From: Oscillospiraceae bacterium
Lineage (GTDB): Bacteria; Bacillota; Clostridia; Oscillospirales; CAG-272
DNA length: 57,715 nt
Reading direction: 5' to 3'
Assembly (NCBI GenBank): GCA_015064255.1
Contig: SVSP01000015.1
Coordinates: forward strand, 1-57,715
Shown: in pieces, positions 32,880 to 41,237 of the stretch
Position numbering within the stretch: position 1 is the first letter of the stretch
Layout of the letters: the number at the start of each line of letters is the position of its first letter
Program-made: the position numbers and the translations under genes
Notes under the pieces: model-generated
What the model was told of the DNA's origin: nothing
Databases searched by the model: none
The model's input: only the letters and a program-made list of their open reading frames with translations

Positions 32880-33914
32880 TTACATCATTTTTATGTTTAA
32901 TACTACGTTTTCCTTTTCTTTATCCGAGAGAAGGTCGTAAACATACTTAGGCAAATTGGGATGAGTTATCCGATTTCGAAGACTCATATTCCAAGGTCTG
33001 CGCTCACTTTCGTTTAAGCCGAAAGTATTATAAAGACTTTTATCCTCATACACCTTTAGGAGATCAATATACTTTCTGCAAATATCATCCCCGAAAAGCT
33101 CCTGCGTTTGCACCAAACATTCAAACAGATATTTTCCGACATTTAATTTATCGCATATATCGATAAGTTTTTTTGCATCAAGATGCACATTTCGTAAATA
33201 ATCATATATTTCGCAGAAAAGACTCAATTTAAATTTGCCTCTTATAATAAGATATGGTGAATTAATATCCTTATAATGATGAAGACATAGTGCCACAAAC
33301 TCCATTTCGGAAGAAAGCTTATAAAAAGCAGCGTCAAACAGTCGCATTTTTTCTCTATGCGAGAGCACATAGTTCATATCCGCTTTCTGTTTGCTCTCTC
33401 CCCACAAAATATCCATATTAACATCAATATTAATATATGGCAAAAGTTTGTTGCCTGTTGCTTTTATATATGGTGCACTTTGATGCGTCATAGAATTTTG
33501 AAAAATTATTTCCTGCCTAGTATACTGTTTAATTTTTCCATCTACTACTCTACCCTGTACAAATCCGTTTTTCTGCAGCAGATTCTTAAAAGAATCAATA
33601 TCTTCGCGTCTGATCACTAGATCTATATCCGCTGACGAACGGATAAAAGGATCATTATAGATAGTTTGTGAAAGAACAGCGCCCTTGATAACAGCATACG
33701 GAAAATCAATTTGCTCAAACACAGCCTCACAGGCTTTGTAACGCTCTGTCACTGCTATTTTGCTTATTAATTGCTTAGGAGTTGATATATTAGCAGAATT
33801 TGTAGCTTCTTGCAACAAATTATAACATCTGTTATAATCAAGAAATTCCAAAAATCCGTTTTTACCATTCCCATAAAGCTCATTAACAATTTCAAGCATT
33901 TCACTATTTGTCAT
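32880..33914 (-). CDS. NTP_transf_5-type nucleotidyltransferase
   Basis: 344 residues. 'YAVIKGAVLSQTIYNDPFIR' followed by 'SADIDLVIRRED' is the signature of the uncharacterised nucleotidyltransferase family PF14907, which is found in many lasso, lanthipeptide and other peptide clusters. The DxD of 'ADIDLVI' should bind metal and NTP. It overlaps the upstream FkbH-like gene by 11 bases, with GGAG nine bases before its ATG. Its role in peptide pathways is unclear. In lasso clusters it accompanies an HPr-kinase-like enzyme, as here (35537). Confidence 0.8.
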   Translation of the reverse strand: MTNSEMLEIVNELYGNGKNGFLEFLDYNRCYNLLQEATNSANISTPKQLISKIAVTERYKACEAVFEQIDFPYAVIKGAVLSQTIYNDPFIRSSADIDLVIRREDIDSFKNLLQKNGFVQGRVVDGKIKQYTRQEIIFQNSMTHQSAPYIKATGNKLLPYINIDVNMDILWGESKQKADMNYVLSHREKMRLFDAAFYKLSSEMEFVALCLHHYKDINSPYLIIRGKFKLSLFCEIYDYLRNVHLDAKKLIDICDKLNVGKYLFECLVQTQELFGDDICRKYIDLLKVYEDKSLYNTFGLNESERRPWNMSLRNRITHPNLPKYVYDLLSDKEKENVVLNIKMM

Positions 33915-35094
33915 ATAGGTTTACTCCATTATCTTTATAAAAATCCGAATACGAACAATTTTTATCTGTAGGTACGTACACTCCAAATATTTGAGCAGGT
34001 GAAGCTTCCTTGATTTTATTTATCAATATCTTTTCAAAATCTCTTCCGAAGACTCTGCAAGAAAGCATAAAGGATTCTATTACGTTTCGGTTTACTACAG
34101 CCATACCGACAATACCCATATCACCATACTTATCCTGTGCAGAAAGCGAAAATATTTTATAGTTTGAATCACATAGTAAGTTTTCAAGTTCTTCTTTGGT
34201 ATATTCTCGATTGGACAGGTTAAACTGATGTGTTCGTATAGAAAGTTCTGAAAGCCGCAAACATTCTTCCGAATTTGCTTCCTTACAGACAATATGCGTG
34301 TTTAAAGAATTATTATATTCATCGACAGACAAAAATATTTTTTTATCCTTTTCACGTTCTTTTTGCTCGTGATAAAGTTTAGTACGATTAATATCCGAAT
34401 TTTTTTGAACGCAAGAAAAAATATCTGAAATTGCTTGAGCACAGCATTCCAAAGTCGTATAACTAAACTTTATACATTCAATTTCAGGTAAACTTGCTGA
34501 AACATACCCAAGCTCATAGTCGCTGTCATCAACAAAAACAAAACTGTCTTCAGACAACTTAAGCTCTTCGGAAATAAATCTTATATTAGTTACTTTATCC
34601 TTCTGATTTGCCACAAATACGGCAAAATGTTCTTTTTTTAATACCATTTTCGGTGACGCGAAAGAGTCTTCTATAAAGTTGTTTTGATTTTTACTGCATA
34701 AACAAAGCAAAACCCCGCGATCATACAAATCAGTCAAGAAGTTTTGAAAACTTAATACGTCACCATCTATTACAATAGTTTCTTCTCCGCTGATACCCTT
34801 CCATAAAACATTATCTGCATCTAAAATCAAAACCTTTTTTAAATTTCTTTCCTCGGGAAAATATTTTGACAAAGTTTCAAATAAATTCTCAAGTGTTGAG
34901 AATTTCTCAAACAAGAGATCACTGTCCAGTACTTCTATTTCCAGAGTTCCCTCTATTTGAACGATAAACGTAATGAATTTCAGTGAAGTAAAACCAATAT
35001 CTTCAAGCGGTATCTGCACATCAAGTTCATCCAGTTCTTTACGATCTGTTTCAAGTATTTCGGATAAACATTGTAAAATCACTTCTCTATTCAT
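33904..35094 (-). CDS. ACP-FkbH-like HAD-GNAT fusion protein
   Basis: 396 residues from the ATG at 35094 (AAGGAG upstream). Residues 1-80 are an acyl carrier domain with phosphopantetheine Ser37 in 'DIGFTSLKF'. Then the FkbH-type HAD domain with 'LILDADNVLWKG' (Asp92, Asp94) and 'FVFVDDSDYELG'. The last ~140 residues resemble GNAT. FkbH-like proteins attach a glyceryl unit from 1,3-bisphosphoglycerate to an ACP. In most systems the ACP is separate, while here it is fused. First gene of the minus-strand operon, divergent from 35537. Confidence 0.82.
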   Translation of the reverse strand: MNREVILQCLSEILETDRKELDELDVQIPLEDIGFTSLKFITFIVQIEGTLEIEVLDSDLLFEKFSTLENLFETLSKYFPEERNLKKVLILDADNVLWKGISGEETIVIDGDVLSFQNFLTDLYDRGVLLCLCSKNQNNFIEDSFASPKMVLKKEHFAVFVANQKDKVTNIRFISEELKLSEDSFVFVDDSDYELGYVSASLPEIECIKFSYTTLECCAQAISDIFSCVQKNSDINRTKLYHEQKEREKDKKIFLSVDEYNNSLNTHIVCKEANSEECLRLSELSIRTHQFNLSNREYTKEELENLLCDSNYKIFSLSAQDKYGDMGIVGMAVVNRNVIESFMLSCRVFGRDFEKILINKIKEASPAQIFGVYVPTDKNCSYSDFYKDNGVNLYDK

Positions 35095-35433
35095 ATATTT
35101 TCTACGCTCCTTACCGATCAATTTGACATCCGTGTTCTTTATGATTTTCTGTCACAGTTAGTTTGACGTATATTCACACTGTAAAAATATTACTTATATA
35201 TTGTATCATTTGGGTTGTTACTTGTCAAGTATACAATCCAAACGTATCAAATCGCGCAAAAGTGATCTGTTTTTCATCAAAATCAACGCACTTTTAGGCG
35301 AATCTAATATAAAAAATCAAATTTACGTTACGTTTTCACGCAGAACGTGCACGATATTGCAAACTTATTTCTCTACTTTTTGACATTATGATAATAAAAA
35401 ATCATTATATTTGTATTATTTTCAAAAAAAATA

Positions 35434-35462
35434 TTGCATTTTAACAAAAAAAGTGTTATTAT
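35434..35462 (+). promoter_or_regulatory. Promoter of the 35537-38065 operon
   Basis: TTGCAT, 17 bases, TATTAT. The 35095-35433 stretch is AT-rich and shows no gene. Confidence 0.65.
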
Positions 35463-35536
35463 AATCATTAGAGCTTGATATACTAAAGCACTGCATTATT
35501 TTGAATCAACTTACTACATTAACTTGGATTTTTCTT

Positions 35537-36352
35537 ATGTACACGTTCTATTTATCCCTTCCATTTCGACCGATATTTTCTATTGAAAGCACTTGTGACA
35601 GGCTTATAGAAAAGTTTATACTTCAATATGGTATATATCTGAAAGAACATATCGATACCACCGCCGACATCTCTTTTCGTATAACAAAAAGAGCGCAAGG
35701 ATATATTCTTTTTTATCCCGAAGGTAACCATTATACAGAAACGCCTCTTCTTGATATCGGAAGATACATATCGCGCAAAACTACCATTAAAGACGACATA
35801 TTGGCGCTTCACGGTGCTGCACTTGAATATAATAGAGAAGCATACATTTTTTTAGCACCGACTACAACAGGCAAAACAACACTAACAAGTTATCTGTCAA
35901 GTTCGGGTTTTGGCTATATCACAGACGACTGCGTTATTATTGACAGAAATGATTTCAAGGTTCATCCGTACAGTACGCCGATACATTTACGTGACGGCGG
36001 TGTTGAGGTTCTCAAAAAACTCGGAGCTTTTCCGATTGGTGTAAAAACTGTTGAAGAAGGATCATTTTCAAGAAGGCACGTATATACACCTCTCAATATG
36101 ATTTCCGAAGCTATTCCTCTCAAACGCATATATTTTATAGAGCGAAACGAAACCGAAAACAAACTCGTTACGATGTCTTCTACCGAGCGCGCGACCGAAC
36201 TTATGAAATCACCTATCATACCATATGATATTACGGCAGATTATATAAAGCTCATAATGCGTCTTTCTAAAATTGAATGTCAAAGACTCATTTATAAGGA
36301 TATGAGCTTTGTAAAGGAGATGATCGAACTTGAACAAGGATTTACTTTATAA
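35537..36352 (+). CDS. HPr kinase-like P-loop protein
   Basis: About 271 residues from the ATG at 35537. The open frame could start at a TTG at 35501, but that lacks a ribosome site too. 'HGAALEYNREAYIFLAPTTT' leads into a P-loop 'APTTTGKTTLTSYL' (near residue 115), then 'YITDDCVIIDR' and a HprK-like 'YSTPIHLRDGG'. Relatives in lasso peptide clusters phosphorylate the precursor's C-terminal Ser, and others are of unknown role. It is the first gene of a plus-strand operon overlapping the peptidase-PqqD gene by 23 bases. Confidence 0.78.
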   Translation: MYTFYLSLPFRPIFSIESTCDRLIEKFILQYGIYLKEHIDTTADISFRITKRAQGYILFYPEGNHYTETPLLDIGRYISRKTTIKDDILALHGAALEYNREAYIFLAPTTTGKTTLTSYLSSSGFGYITDDCVIIDRNDFKVHPYSTPIHLRDGGVEVLKKLGAFPIGVKTVEEGSFSRRHVYTPLNMISEAIPLKRIYFIERNETENKLVTMSSTERATELMKSPIIPYDITADYIKLIMRLSKIECQRLIYKDMSFVKEMIELEQGFTL

Positions 36353-37049
36353 AATATTATTTGCGCAGCTAAACTCCGGAGCAAGAGTCGACATCAAAAT
36401 CGAAGGTGTCAGTATGAATCCATATTTCAAAGAAGATGACGTCGTAAGTGTTGAAAAAGCAAATGAATATATTCCCGGCGACATTCTCGTATTCATTTAT
36501 AAAGGTACACTTCTTATACACCGTCTTATAAAAATCGAAAACGGCAGATATTTTTGTAAAGGCGACAACGCATTCAGACTTGAAGATATGACGCTGAACG
36601 ACATCGGCGGAAAGGCAATTCTTCTCAACGGAAAACCTATACAGCCTGTTCCTGAATGGTTTATTTATCTCTCATATCAAATCAACCGTATTTTCAGAAA
36701 AAGCGGATTTAACGTACAAAAAACAAAAGAAAGCGGTATATACCGTTTTTATTACAAAATAATATGGAAAAACGAGGATAATACTATGATTTTCAAAAAG
36801 AATGATAATATGGATTACATTCCCGCAGACGATACTTCTCTTGCAATATTTGATCCCGAAAGCGGAGATACTCATTTTTTAAGTGAATCTGCAATTGATA
36901 TTCTTAACTGCATAGAGAAGCCCTGCGATCTTGATACTCTGCTTAACAAGCTTTGCGAAATATATGACGCTGCTCACGAAGATATCAAAGAAGACGTTAA
37001 AGAATTTCTCGCGGAAATGATTTCAAAGAAAGTGATTATCGTGGAATGA
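36330..37049 (+). CDS. S24/S26 signal-peptidase-like domain fused to PqqD
   Basis: 239 residues, TTG start with AGGAG ten bases upstream. The N-terminal part has 'IEGVSMNPYFKEDDVV' with the Ser28 nucleophile, 'GDILVF', 'LLIHRLIKI' and 'FCKGDNAFRLED', the S26 peptidase boxes. No membrane anchor precedes Ser28. From ~150 on, 'FLSESAIDILNCIEKPCDLD' to 'EMISKKVIIVE' is a PqqD/RRE domain, which binds leader peptides and presents them to tailoring enzymes. The fusion would couple precursor recognition with cleavage. It overlaps the radical SAM gene by four bases. Confidence 0.78.
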   Translation: MNKDLLYKILFAQLNSGARVDIKIEGVSMNPYFKEDDVVSVEKANEYIPGDILVFIYKGTLLIHRLIKIENGRYFCKGDNAFRLEDMTLNDIGGKAILLNGKPIQPVPEWFIYLSYQINRIFRKSGFNVQKTKESGIYRFYYKIIWKNEDNTMIFKKNDNMDYIPADDTSLAIFDPESGDTHFLSESAIDILNCIEKPCDLDTLLNKLCEIYDAAHEDIKEDVKEFLAEMISKKVIIVE

Positions 37050-38065
37050 CGGTCAAAACAGTATACATAGAAATAACAAACCGTTGTAATTTTAACTGCA
37101 AAACTTGCTATAACAGATCAGGACTTAACCGTAAGACCGAGGAAATTCCAGTCGAAAAAATACGTGAGATAATAGAGCTTTTTTCTTCTTTTGGAGCAAA
37201 ACGTTTTCTTTTTTCCGGTGGTGAACCGACACTTCACTCACAGTTTAATAAGCTTTTAGATCTGCTCAAAGAATTCCCTGATTATTCATTCGGATTTGTA
37301 ACAAACGGAAGCTCGGAAAACGAAAAATTCATCGACTTTCTGAAAAACGCAGATAACGTTACGCTTCAGATAAGTCTCGACGGATCCTGCGAAGAGGAAA
37401 ACGCCAAAACTCGCGGTATAGGTAATTTCAAGAAGGCCATAGATTTTGCCGTCAAAACTCAAAATCCCATACAGCCTACCCTTCTCAAGATGGTAGTTTC
37501 ACAAAAAAATACATCTGATGTTGAAAACTTTTATCGTCTCGCTATTTCTATCGGCTGCACTCCCGAAATTGCATTTATATACAGAAGCGGAAACGGCGAG
37601 GACGATTGGGAAGAAAAAAAGCTTTCCTCACAGGAAAAATTCAAAATCTTATTATTAATAGACAAACTTAACAAGGAGTACAAAACAGATGCCCACCTTC
37701 CGCGGTGTACCGTGACGTGTCCTTTCGTCAAAGGTACGGAAAATATGTCTCTTTGCATAAAGACCGACGGATCAATACAGCCTTGTCAAACACTATATTC
37801 GAGTGATTTTACGATCGGAAATATTAATGAATTTGATAATAACGAATTTCTTGATAAAATCTCCTCAATGATTACACTTGCAAAAAAGAGAGCATCGCTT
37901 GATTTCGGGTGCACACGTTGCGCGATAAACAAGTTGTGCGGAAGAGGCTGTCTTGCGGAGGCTGTGAATAACGTAGGAGATCCTCTCGGAAACGACGAAA
38001 GCTGTCTTTTCCGTAAGCTGCAGTTTTTCAATTTTGATCTAAACAATCCCAAAATGCAAAATTAA
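37046..38065 (+). CDS. SPASM radical SAM peptide maturase
   Basis: 339 residues. Cys14-x3-Cys18-x2-Cys21 in 'RCNFNCKTCYNR' binds the catalytic 4Fe-4S cluster. 'FSGGEPTLH' contacts SAM. The C-terminal SPASM region has Cys in 'CTVTCPFVKG', 'SIQPCQTLY', 'CTRCAINKLCGRGCLAEA' and a last Cys at 'DESCLF' for auxiliary clusters. With a PqqD domain encoded immediately upstream (ATGA overlap), it fits the maturases that crosslink or epimerise ribosomal peptides. The precursor may be the 39-residue product at 39084-39203. Confidence 0.88.
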   Translation: MTVKTVYIEITNRCNFNCKTCYNRSGLNRKTEEIPVEKIREIIELFSSFGAKRFLFSGGEPTLHSQFNKLLDLLKEFPDYSFGFVTNGSSENEKFIDFLKNADNVTLQISLDGSCEEENAKTRGIGNFKKAIDFAVKTQNPIQPTLLKMVVSQKNTSDVENFYRLAISIGCTPEIAFIYRSGNGEDDWEEKKLSSQEKFKILLLIDKLNKEYKTDAHLPRCTVTCPFVKGTENMSLCIKTDGSIQPCQTLYSSDFTIGNINEFDNNEFLDKISSMITLAKKRASLDFGCTRCAINKLCGRGCLAEAVNNVGDPLGNDESCLFRKLQFFNFDLNNPKMQN

Positions 38066-38071
38066 ATATAA

Positions 38072-38112
38072 AAGCCCCAACAAGAGATAAAAAATTTCTC
38101 CTATTGGGGCTG
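38072..38112. terminator. Intrinsic terminator between convergent genes
   Basis: AGCCCCAA and TTGGGGCT pair with an inner AGAGA/TCTCT-type stem. Serves 38065 and possibly 38122. Confidence 0.7.
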
Positions 38113-38121
38113 AATTTTGTT

Positions 38122-38352
38122 TTAAACAGTTACGAGAAAGTCGTCAACAACATCTTTCAAATGAATCTGCTCAAGCTTATGAAGATTGCAAAGATCCGTC
38201 AAACGTTTGACAGACTCAAGATCCGATGAAATATCCGGAAAAGATCTCATTACCGCTGTAACGCCATCATATTCTTCTACCGCGGCTATTCCATACCCTA
38301 CTCTCGTAGCATCACCATTTATGTATGTGTTTTGAACAACTATGTACTTCAT
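38122..38352 (-). CDS. Small DUF6514-like protein
   Basis: 76 residues. 'VGYGIAAVEEYDGVTAVMRS' and the end 'LEQIHLKDVVDDFLVTV' match a small Firmicutes family I believe is DUF6514. No known function. It follows an XRE regulator 38 bases downstream on the same strand, with GGAG upstream, so the two are one unit. Confidence 0.65.
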   Translation of the reverse strand: MKYIVVQNTYINGDATRVGYGIAAVEEYDGVTAVMRSFPDISSDLESVKRLTDLCNLHKLEQIHLKDVVDDFLVTV

Positions 38353-38390
38353 TTAAGTTTTCTCCTTTCATAAAATTTTGTCAACAGTTC

Positions 38391-38612
38391 TCAGGCAACA
38401 GCTCGAATACAAAAATTGAGCTCGCCAAGATCTATGCCGAGAGCTGCTGATATTTTTAAAATACTACGCAGCTTAGGATTAGAATCTCCGAGCTCAATTT
38501 CTTCAAGACCTTTATAACTCAGCTGACACATTTCTGCGGCTTTCGCTATACTAAGTCCTAAATATTCTCTGTGTTCGCGCACAATTCGTCCGAAATGTGC
38601 AGTTTTCTGCAT
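38391..38612 (-). CDS. XRE-family transcriptional regulator
   Basis: 73 residues from the ATG at 38612 after AAAGGAGGTGATATT. 'HREYLGLSIAKAAEMCQLSY' and 'IELGDSNPKLRSILKISAAL' are the XRE helix-turn-helix and dimer helix. A longer open frame upstream lacks a ribosome site. It may regulate the neighbouring peptide locus or its own unit. Confidence 0.8.
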   Translation of the reverse strand: MQKTAHFGRIVREHREYLGLSIAKAAEMCQLSYKGLEEIELGDSNPKLRSILKISAALGIDLGELNFCIRAVA

Positions 38613-38717
38613 AATATCACCTCCTTTCGATAATAGTTTAGGAGGAAATATGTGAAAATACAAAGAAGCGTAGTTACGATTTGTATTCAATTTGTAAACA
38701 TTGTTTTAGGCACAAAA

Positions 38718-38765
38718 AATGGGTTGCTACAATTACAACTTGTTTGTTGTATTGTTCAACCCATT
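38718..38765 (-). terminator. Terminator-like hairpin
   Basis: AATGGGTTG and CAACCCATT pair around inner complementary TACAAT/ATTGTA-type segments. On the minus strand TTTTTTG follows. The rest of 38766-39024 shows no gene. Confidence 0.6.
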
Positions 38766-39024
38766 CGTTATTTTTGTTGAAATTCCCTCATACTACATAA
38801 TTTATTTTTTATTTATTACTTTAATATTATTATAATATCTTTTCACAAAAATTCAATAGTACATTTCAATAAATGTTAATTTTAATGATGTATTTTATTG
38901 TTATTTTCTATAAATTTCACATGCTTGATGTTAAACAAGTTACGAACATTTGAACACGCATCGTTAAAGAGCGTTATTATTCTGAAAAAAGCACCTATTC
39001 TATCACATTCTGCGCAAACATATA

Positions 39025-39064
39025 AAAAAAGAGCACAACACGATAAAAATCGTGTTGCGCTCTC
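39025..39064 (-). terminator. Strong terminator after the precursor gene
   Basis: Minus strand GAGCGCAACACGAT and ATCGTGTTGTGCTC pair around TTTT, followed by seven T. Confidence 0.85.
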
Positions 39065-39083
39065 TGTTTGGTTGTTTTGTTGT

Positions 39084-39203
39084 TTAGCGGAAATCTTCGA
39101 AATCGCAAATACCCTCACCGGACCAAGCAGCCGCTTTAATGTGATTTGACAGAGTCTGTGCCGCCATAGTGGTGCATACAGGCTTCTTCCAAAGCTTTTT
39201 CAT
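39084..39203 (-). CDS. Candidate RiPP precursor peptide (39 residues)
   Basis: ATG at 39203 with AAAGGA eight bases upstream. The peptide starts 'MKKLWKKP', as many Firmicutes RiPP precursors do (basic MKK-x-W/Y-x-x-P leader), has an Ala-rich middle ('HIKAAA') and a distinct C-terminal segment 'WSGEGICDFEDFR'. It lies 15 bases after the regulator's stop codon and is closed by a strong terminator. The nearest enzymes that could act on it are the PqqD-fusion and radical SAM proteins 1-3 kb away. No direct proof that it is their substrate. Confidence 0.6.
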   Translation of the reverse strand: MKKLWKKPVCTTMAAQTLSNHIKAAAWSGEGICDFEDFR

Positions 39204-39218
39204 TACAGTCATCCTTTC

Positions 39219-40262
39219 TTATTTGTTTGAGAACACCTTTAAGCGCTCTATCATAGTATCAAAGTATTTTCTGTTCAAGCTGTAATAGATCGTTTTACCT
39301 TCATTTCTCACTTTCACAGCACCGATTTTGGTAAGCAAGGAAATATGATGGTAAGCGGTAGAACCGGTAAAATTAAATATCTTTTCAAGATCCTTACAGG
39401 TTACATCTTCACGCTCCAAAAGCAGTTCAAGAATCTGCATACGGCTCGTTTCGCTTAGCGCATCGCAGAGATCTTCAAGAGGATGCATTTTTTTTGCGTT
39501 TACAACCTCGTCGATAATTGAAGGATAATCGTATCCGAGTATATATATAGCGCCTTCTTTAATAAAGAATAACTTCATACGGTACTTGCTTAATAAGCAA
39601 AACGAAGTATATAGAATTTGGTCGCCATCTTGCAAAAAACTCAAGTCTCTTATACCTTTTAAGTTCTCACACAAGGTTTCGTATGTAATTTTATTGTGAG
39701 CTTCAAGAATTTTTTCGTAATTGTCTTTATAATAATTCGAAAGCAATACTTCTTTTTGAATCAGTTCATACTGAAGTACTTGGATATACACAGTCGGATT
39801 AATAAAGAACTCATACAGTTTACTCTTCTCTTCACCGGAATACTTGGAATTCTTTATACAATCAAACAGTTTAGACTGCGACATAAAACATTCTTTGATT
39901 TCTTCATCAGGCAAATCTTTCAAATAGAATCTAACAGCGTTTCGAATGATTTGTTCAGTATTGCCTAGTATTTTTTTAAAATGTTTAAAATTAAAGTCTG
40001 ATGCAAATTTATTCTTATACGGATCAATATAATGCGTTGTGATGAAACAATGCTCATTGTCTATCGCGTGATAAAAAATATAAAGATCGTCTGATATATC
40101 GCCAAAGTACTGCAAAGTTTCTTTTAAATATTTTTCGTATGACTCTTTTTTTGAATTATCTTCAAGATTATCAACACAAAGCTGTGTATTAAATTTTAAA
40201 AAAAACAAAAAATTTAAATCATATAGAAAACCGGGATCTTTCAGTAGCTTAATTGTAGGCAT
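39219..40262 (-). CDS. ArsR-type regulator with large N-terminal sensor region
   Basis: 347 residues from the ATG at 40262 (GAGGTGAG upstream). The C-terminal ~85 residues are a winged helix: 'LCDALSETSRMQILELLLER', 'STAYHHISLLTKIGAVKV', 'EGKTIYYSLNRKYFDTM'. The N-terminal 250 residues are unassigned and probably sense a ligand or partner. It is transcribed directly into the precursor gene, so it likely controls it. No Cys-based metal site of classical ArsR is visible in the helix. Confidence 0.75.
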   Translation of the reverse strand: MPTIKLLKDPGFLYDLNFLFFLKFNTQLCVDNLEDNSKKESYEKYLKETLQYFGDISDDLYIFYHAIDNEHCFITTHYIDPYKNKFASDFNFKHFKKILGNTEQIIRNAVRFYLKDLPDEEIKECFMSQSKLFDCIKNSKYSGEEKSKLYEFFINPTVYIQVLQYELIQKEVLLSNYYKDNYEKILEAHNKITYETLCENLKGIRDLSFLQDGDQILYTSFCLLSKYRMKLFFIKEGAIYILGYDYPSIIDEVVNAKKMHPLEDLCDALSETSRMQILELLLEREDVTCKDLEKIFNFTGSTAYHHISLLTKIGAVKVRNEGKTIYYSLNRKYFDTMIERLKVFSNK

Positions 40263-40510
40263 TTTTCTCACCTCATCTCCTCTTGTTTTCAAGTTGATTA
40301 TATCACAAAATCAAAAACAAGTCAATAGCTTTGCTTCATTTTTTTATATTTTTTGATTCAGTACCATAAATACAGAGCATCAACTTACGCTTTATTACAA
40401 ACTTATAATACTTTTTACTTGACTTATCGCCATATTCTTTTAGATATTCAGCAACCGTATGCCATGCTTCGGTGTCTAGATATGTCTAAATTTCATAAAA
40501 TTTTGTAATG

Positions 40511-40675
40511 TTATGCATTATCCTCAAAGTAATATAATTCTGTCATTGGGTATAGCGCATAGTATCGGGACATCACATCCGATAGTATGTATGCCATCGT
40601 ATCAAGTTGATCGGCGGTAATTTTTTTGACTAAACTTCCCCCTACGTACAAGGTAACTGTCATCGTTTTTTTCAT
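40511..40675 (-). CDS. 54-residue hypothetical protein
   Basis: ATG at 40675 after GGGGGATAATT. The protein begins 'MKKTMTVTLYVGGSLVKKIT' and ends 'ELYYFEDNA'. Unknown family, but the ribosome site, codon use and position 72 bases after a copy of the element motif support a real gene of the mobile element. Confidence 0.6.
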   Translation of the reverse strand: MKKTMTVTLYVGGSLVKKITADQLDTMAYILSDVMSRYYALYPMTELYYFEDNA

Positions 40676-40746
40676 AATTATCCCCCTTTTGCTTTGTCGT
40701 TAATATAAGATATGCGGCGTTATGATTTGTTTTGCATCTTCGCCAT

Positions 40747-40763
40747 CTTAAGTATGTCAGAAA
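40747..40763 (-). repeat. Element motif, copy 9
   Basis: CTTAAGTATGTCAGAAA, sharing TAAGTATGTCAGA with copy 1 (6703-6715) 34 kb away. Confidence 0.55.
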
Positions 40764-40839
40764 AAAGAATACAAAAGTGTAGAGAAACAAGCATTTCGGC
40801 CGTTCACTTTTGCATTTTTTTATTTTTCGTCGAAATCTC

Positions 40840-40868
40840 TTGATTTTTCCAAACTTTTATGGTATAAT
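40840..40868 (+). promoter_or_regulatory. Promoter upstream of the serine recombinase
   Basis: TTGATT, 17 bases, TATAAT. It lies 370 bases before the recombinase start. No confident gene in between. Confidence 0.6.
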
Positions 40869-41237
40869 ATTGTTGAAAATGTACAGAAACAAAAGGAATT
40901 ATCTCTCATCTAATTAAGCTTGCAAAGAGAAAAAAATATTTTTCAGATTATTCAGGCAAACATTTTCAAAGGTACAAAAGTTTTACCTTTAGATAATAAA
41001 GATCGTATAAAAACAAGGATAATTTCAATAGCCGAAGTTATTATTTCTTCTTATCTTGATTTTCAATGATATGTTGAAATTGGTTTAGTTCGTTGAAGCA
41101 ATTGATAAAACTCCTTTATTTTTTAGCAGCACAAAGAACAAACGTTCTTGCAAAATTAAATGTTTTTAATATACATAAAACTGTCAAAATGTTTTTCATC
41201 AAAACATAAAATTTAATTATAAAGCAAGGAGGATGGA

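Noticed and set aside
31295-40262. Lasso peptide cluster
   Set aside because: HPr-kinase-like and nucleotidyltransferase genes fit, but no asparagine-synthetase-like cyclase or B2 protease is present.
40870-41237. Protein-coding gene between the promoter and the recombinase
   Set aside because: About 50 open codons without start or ribosome site. No family resemblance.
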